A DNA stretch of 64,000 nucleotides, from contig CAVOSA010000020.1 of NCBI GenBank assembly GCA_963698735.1, forward strand, positions 62,001-126,000, in the 5' to 3' direction. The notes under the pieces are model-generated. The model was not told the origin of the DNA. It ran no database searches and worked only from the letters and a program-made list of their open reading frames with translations. Position 1 is the stretch's first letter. Every line of letters starts with the position of its first letter. The position numbers and the translations under genes are program-made. Positions 54,135-63,448 of this stretch are shown here, piece by piece. This DNA is from RPQJ01 sp963698735. GTDB lineage: Bacteria > Pseudomonadota > Gammaproteobacteria > Steroidobacterales > Steroidobacteraceae.

Positions 54135-55259
54135 ATGAATCGCTTCACTCGTTTCACCACAACCGTTTTCGCCGCGATCGCCTGCGCAGGCGCCGGCGTC
54201 CTCCACGCGGACACGCCCGCGCGACCCGACGGCAGTAAACGCGGGGCCGCCGGGCCGACCGTGACGCCGTACGCGACGGGCCTGACGAACCCGCGCGGCC
54301 TCGTATTCGGCCCGGACGGCCACCTCTACGTGGCCGAGGCTGGCACTGGGGGCGATCAGACGGCAACTGGCGAGGCTGGCTGCCTGGCCAACGTCAACAT
54401 CTACAGCCCTTACAAAGCCGGCTACAGCGGTCGCGTGACCCGAGTACTGGCCAACGGCAAGAAGCAGACGGTTGCCGCGAACCTGCCGAGCATGACCGAC
54501 AACACCGGCGGCGGTTACGGCCCCACCGACGTCGCCTTCATAGGTGACCAGCTGTATGTCCTGATCGAAATGGGCGGATGCTCGCATGGGCTGCCCGACA
54601 ACCTGCCCGCGATCCTGCGCGTCAACAAGGACGGGTCGACGACCAACGTCGCCAACCTCAACGCATGGCACGCGGCGAACCCGCCGAACTACATCAAGGA
54701 CGAGGATCCGGAGACCACCGACCAGGAACCGGGCGGCGTGTTCCATTCGATGATCGCGCAGGGCAAATACCTGTACGTGGTCGAGACCAACCGCGGCTTC
54801 CTGCTGCGTGTCGATCCGAAGAGCCGCATCGTCGAGAAGCTGTACGACATGTCGGTCGACAGCAAGGAGCACAACCCGATCGTGATGGCGCGACGCGGCA
54901 ATGAATTCTACGTCGGCACGTTCGGCGAGGACGGGGGGCCGGCCGAGCTCGCTGTGTTCGACAAGAACTTCGCCGGCTACTCGCTGCCATTCGAGTCCCT
55001 CAACCCGATCGTCGGCTTGGCGTGGCGCGGCAATAAGCTATTCGGCGTCGAGATCTTCCCCTTGGACGCTGCATGGTTACCGGAGAGCAGAGCCAACCTC
55101 GTCGCGTTCGATCCCAAGACCGGCGAGCGGACGGAGGTACTGCCCGGCTTCGCCAGCTATCCCAACGGACTCGTGACCGGTCCGGACGGTGCGTTGTACA
55201 CGTCGAACTGGGCCGTCGGTGGCCCCGGCGGCGGCAGCATTCTGCGCATCGTGCCTTGA
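54135..55259 (+). CDS. ScyD/ScyE-family secreted beta-propeller protein
   Basis: A 374-residue exported protein, signal peptide ending near AGVLHA. It belongs to the ScyD/ScyE family: VTPYATGLTNPRGLVFGPDG, HLYVAEAGTGG, GYGPTDVAFIGDQLYVLIEM, and ANLVAFDPKTGERTEVLPGF, ASYPNGLVTGPDGALYTSNW. Repeated NG/PDG turns mark the propeller blades. In cyanobacteria ScyD/ScyE genes accompany scytonemin synthesis; in other bacteria the role is unknown. It follows the fatty-acid-hydroxylase gene by 30 bp and is followed by a strong terminator at 55407. Confidence 0.85.
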   Translation: MNRFTRFTTTVFAAIACAGAGVLHADTPARPDGSKRGAAGPTVTPYATGLTNPRGLVFGPDGHLYVAEAGTGGDQTATGEAGCLANVNIYSPYKAGYSGRVTRVLANGKKQTVAANLPSMTDNTGGGYGPTDVAFIGDQLYVLIEMGGCSHGLPDNLPAILRVNKDGSTTNVANLNAWHAANPPNYIKDEDPETTDQEPGGVFHSMIAQGKYLYVVETNRGFLLRVDPKSRIVEKLYDMSVDSKEHNPIVMARRGNEFYVGTFGEDGGPAELAVFDKNFAGYSLPFESLNPIVGLAWRGNKLFGVEIFPLDAAWLPESRANLVAFDPKTGERTEVLPGFASYPNGLVTGPDGALYTSNWAVGGPGGGSILRIVP

Positions 55260-55285
55260 ACGAGACTGACGCCGAGCGGTGCGGG

Positions 55286-55314
55286 GCTGTGCTCCCCAAT
55301 GACTCGATCACGCC
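55286..55314. repeat. 29-bp dispersed repeat C, copy 2
   Basis: GCTGTGCTCCCCAATGACTC followed by GATCACGCC matches 44636-44664 at 26 of 29 positions. It lies 27 bp after the ScyD-like gene. Confidence 0.6.
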
Positions 55315-55406
55315 AGCACACCGGTCAGCGGCGGCGAGCCGTTCCTGCAGTCGGTGCCGGTGACGACCACCGCATGGCAGTTCCGATCCCGTCAGTGGCG
55401 TGACGG

Positions 55407-55438
55407 CGAGGGCCGGGCAACCGGCCCTCGTTTTTTTT
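55407..55438 (+). terminator. Rho-independent terminator of the hydroxylase-ScyD unit
   Basis: CGAGGGCCGG and CCGGCCCTCG form a perfect 10-bp stem with a GCAA tetraloop, followed by eight T. It is the clearest terminator in the window, 147 bp after the stop. Confidence 0.93.
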
Positions 55439-55525
55439 CAGGGCCCAAGCGCAGCCTTTGCGGTCACGACCTGTGACGTTCCACCGCGCCCTTCCACGAC
55501 ACCACCGGCACGTACCGCCTGCTCG

Positions 55526-55708
55526 CTAACGAGCTTCGCGCGTGTGGAATACCCGCAGCACGGTCAGATCGGTGCCGGCGATCTCGTAGCGGACTTCGTA
55601 GGTCTGCACGAGGACCCAACGCACCTCCCGCTCACCCGGCATATCCCGCCGGCGTCCGATCATCGAGAGCGTGGCATGCACCGGTTCATATGCTGCCCAA
55701 GGCGTGAA
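55526..55708 (-). pseudogene. ParE/RelE-type toxin, C-terminal remnant
   Basis: On the minus strand an open frame of about 60 codons reads AAYEPVHATLSMIGRRRDMP, then GEREVRWVLVQTYEVRYEIA and GTDLTVLRVFHTREAR before TAG. GRxxxxPGxRE, YxVxYxI and LRVxH are the C-terminal strands of ParE/RelE toxins. There is no start codon or N-terminal helix pair in frame, and no antitoxin beside it. It is a truncated relic within the 541-bp gap between the ScyD-like and monooxygenase genes. Confidence 0.65.
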
Positions 55709-55718
55709 CGCCGACCTC

Positions 55719-55786
55719 GGCCGCCTGAGCGATCACTCCCTCCCCGCTGACTGCAGCTCTAGCCACCTGACCTGACAACACCACCG
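55719..55786. repeat. Dispersed repeat D, copy 1
   Basis: GGCCGCCTGAGCGATCACTC then CCTCCC, followed after about 30 bp by GACCTGACAACACC. The same order recurs at 62720-62789. Confidence 0.55.
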
Positions 55787-55800
55787 CGACATCGCCGACT

Positions 55801-57375
55801 TCACTTCAATGAGACATAGTCACTCAAGCGAAACCATTTGCGTGAAAAGATGAAACCAGCCGCCGGTTCCGGCGACAGACTGGTGACTTCTTCCGTCATG
55901 TTCTTTCTGTAGAAAGCAGTGCAAGTGGCATTTTGCCAGACGGTCTTTTGCATCTTCGCTCTCATTTTGGCGACGTATGCATCCTGAAGATTGCGCCTGG
56001 CATCGATGGCTTTGATGCTTCCATCTCGTTTCACAGCGCAAATGGCTTGAACGATATAGTCGGTCGCCACCTCCATATAGGATATTTGCGAGCTGTGGCC
56101 CGTCCCTGTGTTCGGGCCGTTCACTTTGAAATAATTTGGGAAACCTGAAACGGTGATGCCTTTGTAAGAGACGGCCTCCTTTTCCCATTCGCTGTTGAGG
56201 TTCCGGCCACCCAGGCCATACACATTGAACGTCAGCGCCTTTCTCATATTCGAATACGCGAAATATCCCGTGGCATAGACGATGACATCCAGGGGTATCT
56301 CCTTGCCAGCTCTCGTTCTAATGCCTTGGGGCGTGATGCATTCAATTCCGCTGATATCCACATCGACATTTTCACGGGACAGCGCTGGAAGGTAGGCATT
56401 CGTCGGGATGACTCGCCGGCAGCCCAATTCGTAATCGGGCGTCATGTGCTGACGTAACGTGTCGTCCTTGATGTATTTTTCGAGATGCTTCTTCAGCTTT
56501 CTCCGGTAATGGCCTTTCATCAACTGACTGATTGTCGAGGTCCCAGGATAGCGGCGAAACGCAACGAACCTGATGTCATAGAAGATGAAGGTGAGCGAAC
56601 GGATGAGGTGCCGAATGCCTGGCAGAGTTCGGACAGATCGCTCTACTGCACCGTAATGCCGGTCTGAACGTGGAAGGATCCACTGCGCCTTGCCCATCAA
56701 CAGCGTCAATCTGGAAACCTTGTCGGCAATGGCGGGAACGATCTGAGCCGCTGAACATCCCGAACCGATCACTGCCACCCGTTTTCCTTCATAAGAGACA
56801 GAGTGATCCCACTGTCCGGCGTGGAATACCGGTCCCTTGAAGGTTTCCGCACCCTTGATATTGGGAATATGCGGGTTCGCCAGCACACCACTGGAGTCGA
56901 TAACGAAGCGGGCAGAATAGCTCTCGCCCGATTCGGTCTCCACATGCCAGATACAGGCGCGCTCGTCATAAGTGAGTCTTGTGACCGTCTGGTTCGCGAT
57001 TGCCTGCTTTCTCAGGCCGAACTTGTCGATGACATGGTTCGTATATTCGAGCAATTCACTTTGCGGGGAGAACGTTTTCTTGAACGGGTAGGCGATAAAG
57101 GAGATGGAATAGAGGCTGGTTGGAATATCCACCTCGGCTCCGGGGTAGGAGTTGACCTGCCAGGTTCCGCCTAACTCGGGGCTTCTTTCCAACAAGACAA
57201 AGTCATTACAGTGCTTTTTCTGCAAACGGATAGCCGCCAGCAGCCCGGAAAACCCTGTACCGATAATCACGGTCTCAAAATATCGAGCGCCCTCTGGTGT
57301 ATTACCGCCCTGTGCCGTCTCTCTTGATGGCATTGACTTCGACTCTCTGATCTCCGAATTCTTCTGGGCTTTCAA
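55801..57375 (-). CDS. Flavin-containing (Baeyer-Villiger type) monooxygenase
   Basis: A 524-residue FAD/NADPH monooxygenase. VIIGTGFSGLLAAIRLQKKH is the FAD Rossmann motif, ELGGTWQVNSYPGAEVDIPT the following signature, FKGPVFHAGQWDH the Baeyer-Villiger fingerprint (FxGxxxHxxxWD), and VAVIGSGCSAAQIVPAIADK the NADPH Rossmann motif. Such enzymes oxidise ketones to esters or hydroxylate substrates. GC content is near one half by eye, with Lys/Ile/Asn-rich coding unlike the neighbours, and relic genes and repeats flank it. Recent horizontal acquisition is likely. ATG at MPSRETAQ (57333) is an alternative start. Confidence 0.88.
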   Translation of the reverse strand: MKAQKNSEIRESKSMPSRETAQGGNTPEGARYFETVIIGTGFSGLLAAIRLQKKHCNDFVLLERSPELGGTWQVNSYPGAEVDIPTSLYSISFIAYPFKKTFSPQSELLEYTNHVIDKFGLRKQAIANQTVTRLTYDERACIWHVETESGESYSARFVIDSSGVLANPHIPNIKGAETFKGPVFHAGQWDHSVSYEGKRVAVIGSGCSAAQIVPAIADKVSRLTLLMGKAQWILPRSDRHYGAVERSVRTLPGIRHLIRSLTFIFYDIRFVAFRRYPGTSTISQLMKGHYRRKLKKHLEKYIKDDTLRQHMTPDYELGCRRVIPTNAYLPALSRENVDVDISGIECITPQGIRTRAGKEIPLDVIVYATGYFAYSNMRKALTFNVYGLGGRNLNSEWEKEAVSYKGITVSGFPNYFKVNGPNTGTGHSSQISYMEVATDYIVQAICAVKRDGSIKAIDARRNLQDAYVAKMRAKMQKTVWQNATCTAFYRKNMTEEVTSLSPEPAAGFIFSRKWFRLSDYVSLK

Positions 57376-57698
57376 CTGCTACTTATCCTTGAGGTAACCC
57401 GGCCGACAATGTCCTTATCGAATCCGTCAATGGATCGCCACGAGTTGAATGGCTGGATGTGCATTGGTTACGGCACCGAAAAGTTAACTATTGTCCGGCT
57501 GAAAAGCGGGAATGAAGTGCCGCGGACAACTCAAACCGGAATTGCTGCAGGCGTAGTCATCGAGTCATGGGGCAGTACGCGCCGGACTGAGCAGCGTCGG
57601 CCCGCGCCCGCGAGTTAACTTGTCAGTACCGCTGTTGGACGTCCGCTGCGGGAGGAATCAATCGCACGCGTAGCCCCCCTCGAAATGACGGACCGGAT
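57376..57698. other. Intergenic region, no gene recognised
   Basis: This stretch precedes the monooxygenase start and contains its presumed promoter. GC content rises from left to right, which may mark the border of the acquired segment. I see no conserved coding sequence. Confidence 0.4.
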
Positions 57699-57725
57699 GT
57701 TAACCGGCGTCGAGGATTGACCAGC
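57699..57725 (+). repeat. Dispersed repeat A, copy 3
   Basis: GTTAACCGGCGTCGAGGATT GACCAGC, one forward unit of the IS21-like repeat. It ends 16 bp before the duplicated VOC segment, so the copy may mark one edge of that duplication. Confidence 0.6.
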
Positions 57726-57740
57726 GTCCGGCGTTCAAGA

Positions 57741-58335
57741 ATGGGTAACGCTTTCAGGCTCTTGCGGGACACGCAAAGTGCCGCGGGAAAAGAGCGTGAG
57801 AGGTCCGCTGTCGTGACTCCGGCAAGAGACGACGGTTCAGCCGTAACAGAATACGTCCAGCTTGTTTCCATCCAGGTCCCGGAAGTAGGCAGCGTAGAAG
57901 CCGTCACCGCCCTCGGCGCGCAGGCCGGGCGCGCCTTCGTCGGTGCCACCGAGCGCCAGCGCCTTCTTGTAGACCCGATCCACGGTTTCGCGAGAGTCGG
58001 CGGCGATGCCGGCCATCACCCCATTTCCAACCGTAGCCGGTCGGCCGTCGTAGGGCGTCATGATGCAGAGCATCGGTTTGTCCATGGCCGCCGCCCAGCC
58101 CGATCCGCGGGCGCCGAATTCCATCAGACGTGTCACGCCCATTTCGGCCAGCACGGTGTCGTAGAACGATCGGGCGCGGGGCGCGTTGAACATGCCGTTG
58201 GCCGAGTACCCCATGTCTCCGTGACTCGTGTCGAACGAGCCGGCGCTACCAGACCGGCGTGAGCGACACGGCGACATGGGTGCCGCTCGGAACGCGGCTG
58301 CCTTGACCGACGATCTGGCCGGCCTCGCTGCGGCC
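57741..58335. repeat. Duplicated segment, copy 2 (181-bp deletion form)
   Basis: Homologous to 40965-41735 but with the 181 bp between two CGGGGC direct repeats removed. It ends immediately before the stop of the M1 aminopeptidase (58337). It carries the VOC gene body and the last codons of the HAF-repeat gene. Confidence 0.85.
57837..58214 (-). pseudogene. VOC family gene, 5'-altered second copy
   Basis: From PRARSFYDTVLAEMGVTRLM to DGNKLDVFCYG the product is nearly identical to the VOC protein at 41060. The native first strand (MIGYIVLGTNDL) is lost through the 181-bp deletion. By chance an in-frame ATG at 58214 gives a replacement start, MGYSANGMFNA, of about the same length, so a 125-residue chimera could be made. 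The native ribosome-binding site and promoter are gone. Probably a pseudogene, but translation cannot be excluded. Confidence 0.7.
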
Positions 58336-58336
58336 T

Positions 58337-60957
58337 TCAGTGCGACGGCTCGCGCAGCCAGGACTCCAGCGCGGGCACCTGCCGATCCTTCATGCCGGCC
58401 TGCAGCCGGATATAGGCGATCGTCCGCCTCGGTGCGTCCCGGGCATCGGCCGGGACAGCGCGTTCGGTGTAGGCCTGGACCTTGTCGGCCATCGCCCGGT
58501 CGGTGGACGTGGCGGCGAGGCGCGGGATGTACGCCCACTTGGACGACCCGTCCACGTGCTCGAGTACGGCCTGCTCGTGCTGCACGGCAAAGTCGAAAGC
58601 CTGTGCGGATGATCCACGGCGACGTTGCCGATGATCCCGGCTGCAGCGACCCTCGGCGTCTCCGGAGCCAGGGCCGTGTCCAGCGCGCGCGTGGCGAGTG
58701 CCGTGTCCAACGGCTTCCCGAGCGCCGTGAACAGCTGCTGCCTCGCCGTGGGATCCTGCGCTGACTTTGCGCGAGACCGGATTTCGTCCCAGGTGGCGGG
58801 ATCCGCGTGCTTTGCGACAACCTCGAGCACGGCATCGTGAATCGAAGCGGGCATCGCGGCCGGATCGCTCGGGGCGCGGGCAAAGCGCTCGCGTGCGCCT
58901 GCCACGACGACGGGATCCTCGAGGCGCCCGAGCGTTTCGATGAGAGACTCGCGCAGCAGGGAGACCGCCTGGATCTCGCCCTCGTTGGGCAACCATCCCA
59001 CCCGCTCGAAGACCGGGCGCAGCCGATCACGCGCATACGAGCGCCAGGCGGCCTGGTGCGCGGATCCCGTCATCAGCCGATCGATCACGGCGAATTCGTC
59101 CGTAAGCTGCAACAGGACCACGGGGTGACTGTCGGTGGGGACCGCCGCGGCCAGGTCGAGGTAGCTCGTCGGCGGGATCCGGCCGGCCTTGGAAAGTGCG
59201 GCGATGTCGTTCAGCAGGCCGAGCCGATCCACTTCGGCGACCTGGCCGAAGCTCGCGCGGATCCGCGCGAGGTCAGCGTCCGCGTATTGAGTGCGAAAGT
59301 ATCCTGTCTGCCCGGCATTCACGACGACCGGCCCGCAGCCGCCGACCTCGACGGAAACCGGCGCGCCGTCCTTGCCGAGCAGTGCCGACGCGGTCGCCTT
59401 CGAATCGACAGCCTGCAGCGTCACCGGGATCCGCCACGTCAGGCGGGCGGCCGACGGCGTGCCTGTTTCGAATCGGCCCTGCGTCAGCGTCACGCGGGTG
59501 CGACCGGATTCGCAGCGCTCCGCCTCGGCCTTCACCAGCGGGACGCCCGGCTGCAGGGTGAAGTCGCGGGCGATGTCGATCACCGGCCGGTTCGTGGCCG
59601 TGGCCAGTTCCGACCAGAGCTGGTCGGTGACCGCGTTGCCGTAGGCGTGCTTGCGCACGTAGCGACGGATCCCGTCGCGAAAACCCGTCTCGCCCAGGCT
59701 CGCTTCGAGCATGCGAATGACGGCGCTGCCCTTGTTGTAGGCGATCGAATCGAAGGCCTGGGAGGCTGCAGCCACGGACACCACGGGCTGGACGACCGGG
59801 TGCGTCGCGTCGCTCGCGTCGGACTGCAGCGCGTATTCGCGCGGCCATTTCACCGTGAGCAGCGGCACGTTCCATTGCGAACGCAGCGTCGATGCCGCCT
59901 TCTCGGCCATCCAGGTGGCGTAGCCCTCGTTCAGCCAGAGGTCGTCCCACCATTCCATCGTGACCAGGTTGCCGAACCACTGGTGCGCCACCTCGTGGGC
60001 CACGGCGTCGTAGACGTTGAGCCGGTCGGACTCCGACGAGAGCTGCGGGTCCATCAGCAGCGCCTGCTCGAAGTACATGATGGCGCCCCAGTTCTCCATC
60101 GCGCCGAAGAACTGGCTGGTGCCGGGCACGGCGATCATGTCGAGCTTGGGGAGCGGGTAAGGCGTGCCGAAGTAGTCGTTGTACCAGGGCAGGATCTCGG
60201 CGGCGGCATCGAGGGCAAAGCGTCCTTTCTCCGCGGCGCCCTTGCGCGTCACGATGCCGATCTCGACGCCCGCCGCCCTGCGTGAGATGCGTTCGAGATC
60301 GCCGGCCGTGAGGTGCAGCAGGTACGACGACATCCTGGGCGACGTCGCGAACCGGACGACCTGCTTGCCGTTCGCTTCCGCAGACGATGCGATCGGCATG
60401 TTCGAGTACGCGGATTGTCCTGCCGGGATCACGACTTCGAGCGTGAACGTGGCCTTGGCCGATGGCTCGTCCCACATCGGGGCGAAACGCCGCGCGTCCC
60501 CTACTTCGAACTGTGTCGTCAGCATCCGCCGCTCGCCGTCTGCGGCCGGGTAGTCGACTGCAAACAGGCCCGATGCGGTCTGCTCGATCTTGCCGGTGTA
60601 CTCGAGGCGCAAGCGATGCGGCCCCGCCGCAAGCGACTTCGCAAACTTCAACGTGGCCGTCTGCGCGGACGCATCGAGATGAACGGTCGCCGGGTTGTCC
60701 CCGTCGGCCAGTGCACCGTGAATCTCAAGTTCCAGGGCATTGAGGACGACCGTGTCGGAGGCGCGTGCGACGACGACGTCGATCGACACCGTTCCACGCG
60801 TCGTCAGGGCCACGGCGTCCGGCTCGACGTGGATGTCGTAGTGCACGGGGACGATGCCGGTGGGCAGCCGTCCCGGACGGGCGGTGGATTCGGGAACGGA
60901 GCCGAGGCTCGTGCCGGCCCAGAGCATGGCCAGGGCGATGACGGTCAGGGTGCGAAT
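58337..60957 (-). CDS. M1-family aminopeptidase (C-terminal frameshift, unclear start)
   Basis: A PepN/ERAP-like aminopeptidase of about 870 residues. Motifs: FGAMENWGAIMYFEQALL (exopeptidase GAMEN), VAHEVAHQWFGNLVTMEWWD (zinc HExxH) and WLNEGYATWM (third ligand Glu). An ERAP1-like C-terminal helical domain follows. At about 58605-58609 the frame shifts by one base: IIGNVAVDHP in one frame continues as AQAFDFAVQHEQAVLEHVDG in the next, ending in LREPSH. No ATG, GTG or TTG precedes the signal-like RTLTVIALAMLWAGTSLGS; an ATT at 60957 has GGGAG seven bases upstream. The frame is open to 61134. Confidence 0.82.
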
Positions 60958-61057
60958 GACACGACTCCCGGGTGGTTTCCAGATCGAGGCGATCTGCCGG
61001 TTCCGGCTGCCGTGGCGGCTGCCGCGCCGCCAACGAGACAGTCTCCGGCTCGTCCTC

Positions 61058-62516
61058 TCAATCAAACACGCTGAGGATGCTCTGGTACTTTTCAATGTAC
61101 CAACGATTCTCATTGTTGTATTTGGGGATCGCAATGGGACGGACGCCAGCCGCCTCCTCCTTCCACAGACACGGGCAGGTCACCTGCTTTCCCTGAGGCT
61201 GCTCTCCGGGGGGGCGCAGGTCTTCGAGTTCCACCCCCATCCTTTTCATGACGCCGTAGAGCTTCGCGACATTCCTGGGTCCACCGTTGTAGGCGGCGAC
61301 CGGGAAGATGCCAAGCACCTCCTTGTTGTCACGATACGCCAGGCGGATATCCGAACGCATCTGAAACAGCTCGATGTCAAAGAGGCAGATCGCCGCCTTC
61401 ATCGCGTTCAGGAGATTCGTCGCGCCGCGCTCAAAGTCCGGGTCAATCTTTGCCTGAGGGCATCGCCTGACCACCAGTGCATAGGTGCCATTCCCCTTCC
61501 TGTTCGTGAACTGCATGGGACCGAGGGCAGCTGCGCTTGAGACACTGTACCGATACGCCTCCTCCCGCTTCAGGCCGTAGTGGCTCAGCACCTCATCGAT
61601 CGCACCGGCCTTCTTTTTGACGAAGTCGGCGTCGTCCGTCTGTTCGATCACCGCCAGGGTTGTGAGGACTTCGGCGGGTACCACGTCTGCGAGCAGCACG
61701 CCTGGAAATGCCACTGAAGGTGCCTTGGCGAGACGCAACTCCTCGATCGCTTTCCGCGCCGTGTCGAGGAGGAATTCCTTCCCGCCACTGACAAAAAGCG
61801 GATCGAGGGTGTCTTGCGTTGGACGGAAGGTAGACGATTGGCTTCGCAGTCTCGACGACGGCTCTCCATCTCTTCTTCGCAACGAGAGTACTGTCGAAGA
61901 CCGGGAATTTCCTCCCGTAGACCTTCAGCGGCTCGCCGTCTTTGGAGAAGGCGAACATCAGCCGTTCGGCACCCGTGCCCTTGACGTGCCATGCCTCGAC
62001 TCCTGGCGTGCGCACGATGAAAGGAAAGGGTTTCCTTCCGGGCTTCCATTTGACCGGAGGGCGGGAAATCTCGATGTGCACGATGGACCATTCCTGCTTC
62101 GCCTCGCTCCACAGGGCAAAGGCGACAGGCCGCCCGCGCAACACTTCCTTGTTTCCTTGCCCCGTGAAGACGTACTCGAGTTCGACATCACGAAGTCTGG
62201 ATTTCGCTTCGGACACGAGATCAAGGATTACTTCGTAACGGTCGCGGCGAGCCTCGACAATCACCTCCTCGAGCTGTTTGCCGGGAGAGACGCCTGCGGG
62301 ATGCTCTGACTCGGCAACGACCAGCGGAACCTCCCCTTCTTCCCGATCTCTCGCCATCGGGACCCCGGGCGCACCCCGAAGAGCAGATTCTGGCTCGACG
62401 AAAACGGGCTCTCCTTCATCGGAGACGCCTCCCGTCGTCTCGCATGCCGCAGTAAAGGCCAAAAAGGCAAGGACAAGGAGAGCCTGTACTGTTCTGCGTG
62501 TGACGAGTGCTTTCAT
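61058..62516 (-). CDS. Lipoprotein with lytic-transglycosylase-like domain (frameshifted)
   Basis: From ATG 62516 a lipoprotein signal (QALLVLAFLAFTAAC) leads a 220-residue region of unknown fold (VFTGQGNKEVLRGRPVAFAL, FIVRTPGVEAWHVKGTGAER). Near 61811-61835 the frame shifts by one base and continues TQDTLDPLFVSGGKEFLLDT to an SLT-like domain: GLKREEAYRYSVSSAAALGP, MQFTNRKGNGTY, and FPVAAYNGGPRNVAKLYG. The motifs LGPMQF and AAYNGG are those of lytic transglycosylases, which cut peptidoglycan. GC is lower than average. It overlaps the upstream extension of the M1 frame. Confidence 0.75.
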
Positions 62517-62540
62517 AGGGTCTTCTGCCGGCATGCAGCA

Positions 62541-62659
62541 TTGACCATGCGAGGAAGAGACAAGTTCACGATTCTCATCGAGAAATGTCTCTTGAACCGT
62601 GGTCAATCTGCGACGCCCGTCAGGCCAGGAGCCTGATCAGACTTCAACGCTTGTTCACA
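62541..62659. repeat. Dispersed repeat A, copy 4 (long form)
   Basis: About 119 bp: TTGACCATGCGAGGA, CACGATTCTCATCGA, TCTCTTGAAC, then TGGTCAATCTGCGACGCC and TGATCAGACTTCAACGC with end TTGTTCACA. It aligns over its whole length with 63298-63411. The conserved inner part is probably the end of a lost reading frame of the element. Confidence 0.65.
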
Positions 62660-62719
62660 GCCGAGCGACCCTACGCCTCTTTCGAGCCGAAGCCGATCGC
62701 ACCTGGGCAGAGGCGCCCG

Positions 62720-62789
62720 CGGCCGCCTGAGCGATCGCTCCCTCCCGGCTCATTGCCTCTCCAGCGACTAGACCTGACAACACCGCCGG
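62720..62789. repeat. Dispersed repeat D, copy 2
   Basis: GGCCGCCTGAGCGATCGCTC then CCTCCC and, further on, GACCTGACAACACC as at 55719-55786. Both copies lie close to toxin genes or their relics. Confidence 0.55.
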
Positions 62790-63044
62790 GAAAGCACCGC
62801 CAGCGACACCCGCGTCGGGGCGTCAACGCGCCTCGGCTTTGCGCCGCGCTCCCGATATAGCGCCAGTTGCCGGCGGAGAAAGGGGTTCTCCGCTGCGACG
62901 GATCGCCTTGGTGCCATCAGCAACGCAACGAGGCCGGCCAAGTTGGGAAAAAATCCGAAGGACCATTCGAGCCAGCGCGATCACGCCAGGATCATGCCAC
63001 AGCTCGGCGACGGTCCCGCGACGGGGTCAGCTGGTCCCGGATCG

Positions 63045-63221
63045 AATATCTGCGGAGCACAGGCGATCTTCCCAAACAGGACGCACCTGGTCCCGTACGA
63101 TGACCCCGAGCAGTTCAACAGCACGGTGGAGCGTTTTCTCGCGACGCCGTTCAAGAAGATCGACCGTATCCCGGAGACGATGGGATCGTTCGAGAAGATG
63201 ATGGGTGGGCTAGCGCACTAA
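63045..63221 (+). pseudogene. Alpha/beta hydrolase, C-terminal fragment
   Basis: The last 58 codons of an open frame read QAIFPNRTHLVPYDDPEQFN, STVERFLATPFKKIDRIPET and MGSFEKMM, matching the end of alpha/beta hydrolases with the catalytic His in RTH. No nucleophile elbow (GxSxG) is found upstream in any frame, and the sequence before 63045 is unrelated. It is a gene relic enclosed by two copies of repeat A. Confidence 0.6.
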
Positions 63222-63297
63222 CCCACGCAGCCGGACGTCCGCTGTCGGCGAGTTCAAGCCGTCAAAGCAAGTGAGGCCTGCAAACCGGCGTCCAATG

Positions 63298-63411
63298 TTG
63301 ACCGCGCGAAGACGAGCTCACGATTCTCATCGACAAGAGTCTCTTGAACTCCAGTCAGTCTTCGACGCCCGCTGGGCCAAAGTCCTGGTCAAACTTCGAC
63401 GCCTGTTCACA
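63298..63411. repeat. Dispersed repeat A, copy 5 (long form)
   Basis: TTGACCGCGCGAAGA, CACGATTCTCATCGA and TCTCTTGAAC, then CAGTCAGTCTTCGACGCC and TGGTCAAACTTCGACGCC with end TGTTCACA. It aligns with 62541-62659 and ends 38 bp before the HigB start. Confidence 0.65.
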
Positions 63412-63448
63412 TCTTGTAGTGCATGACGCCACACGCTACACTTCCTCG

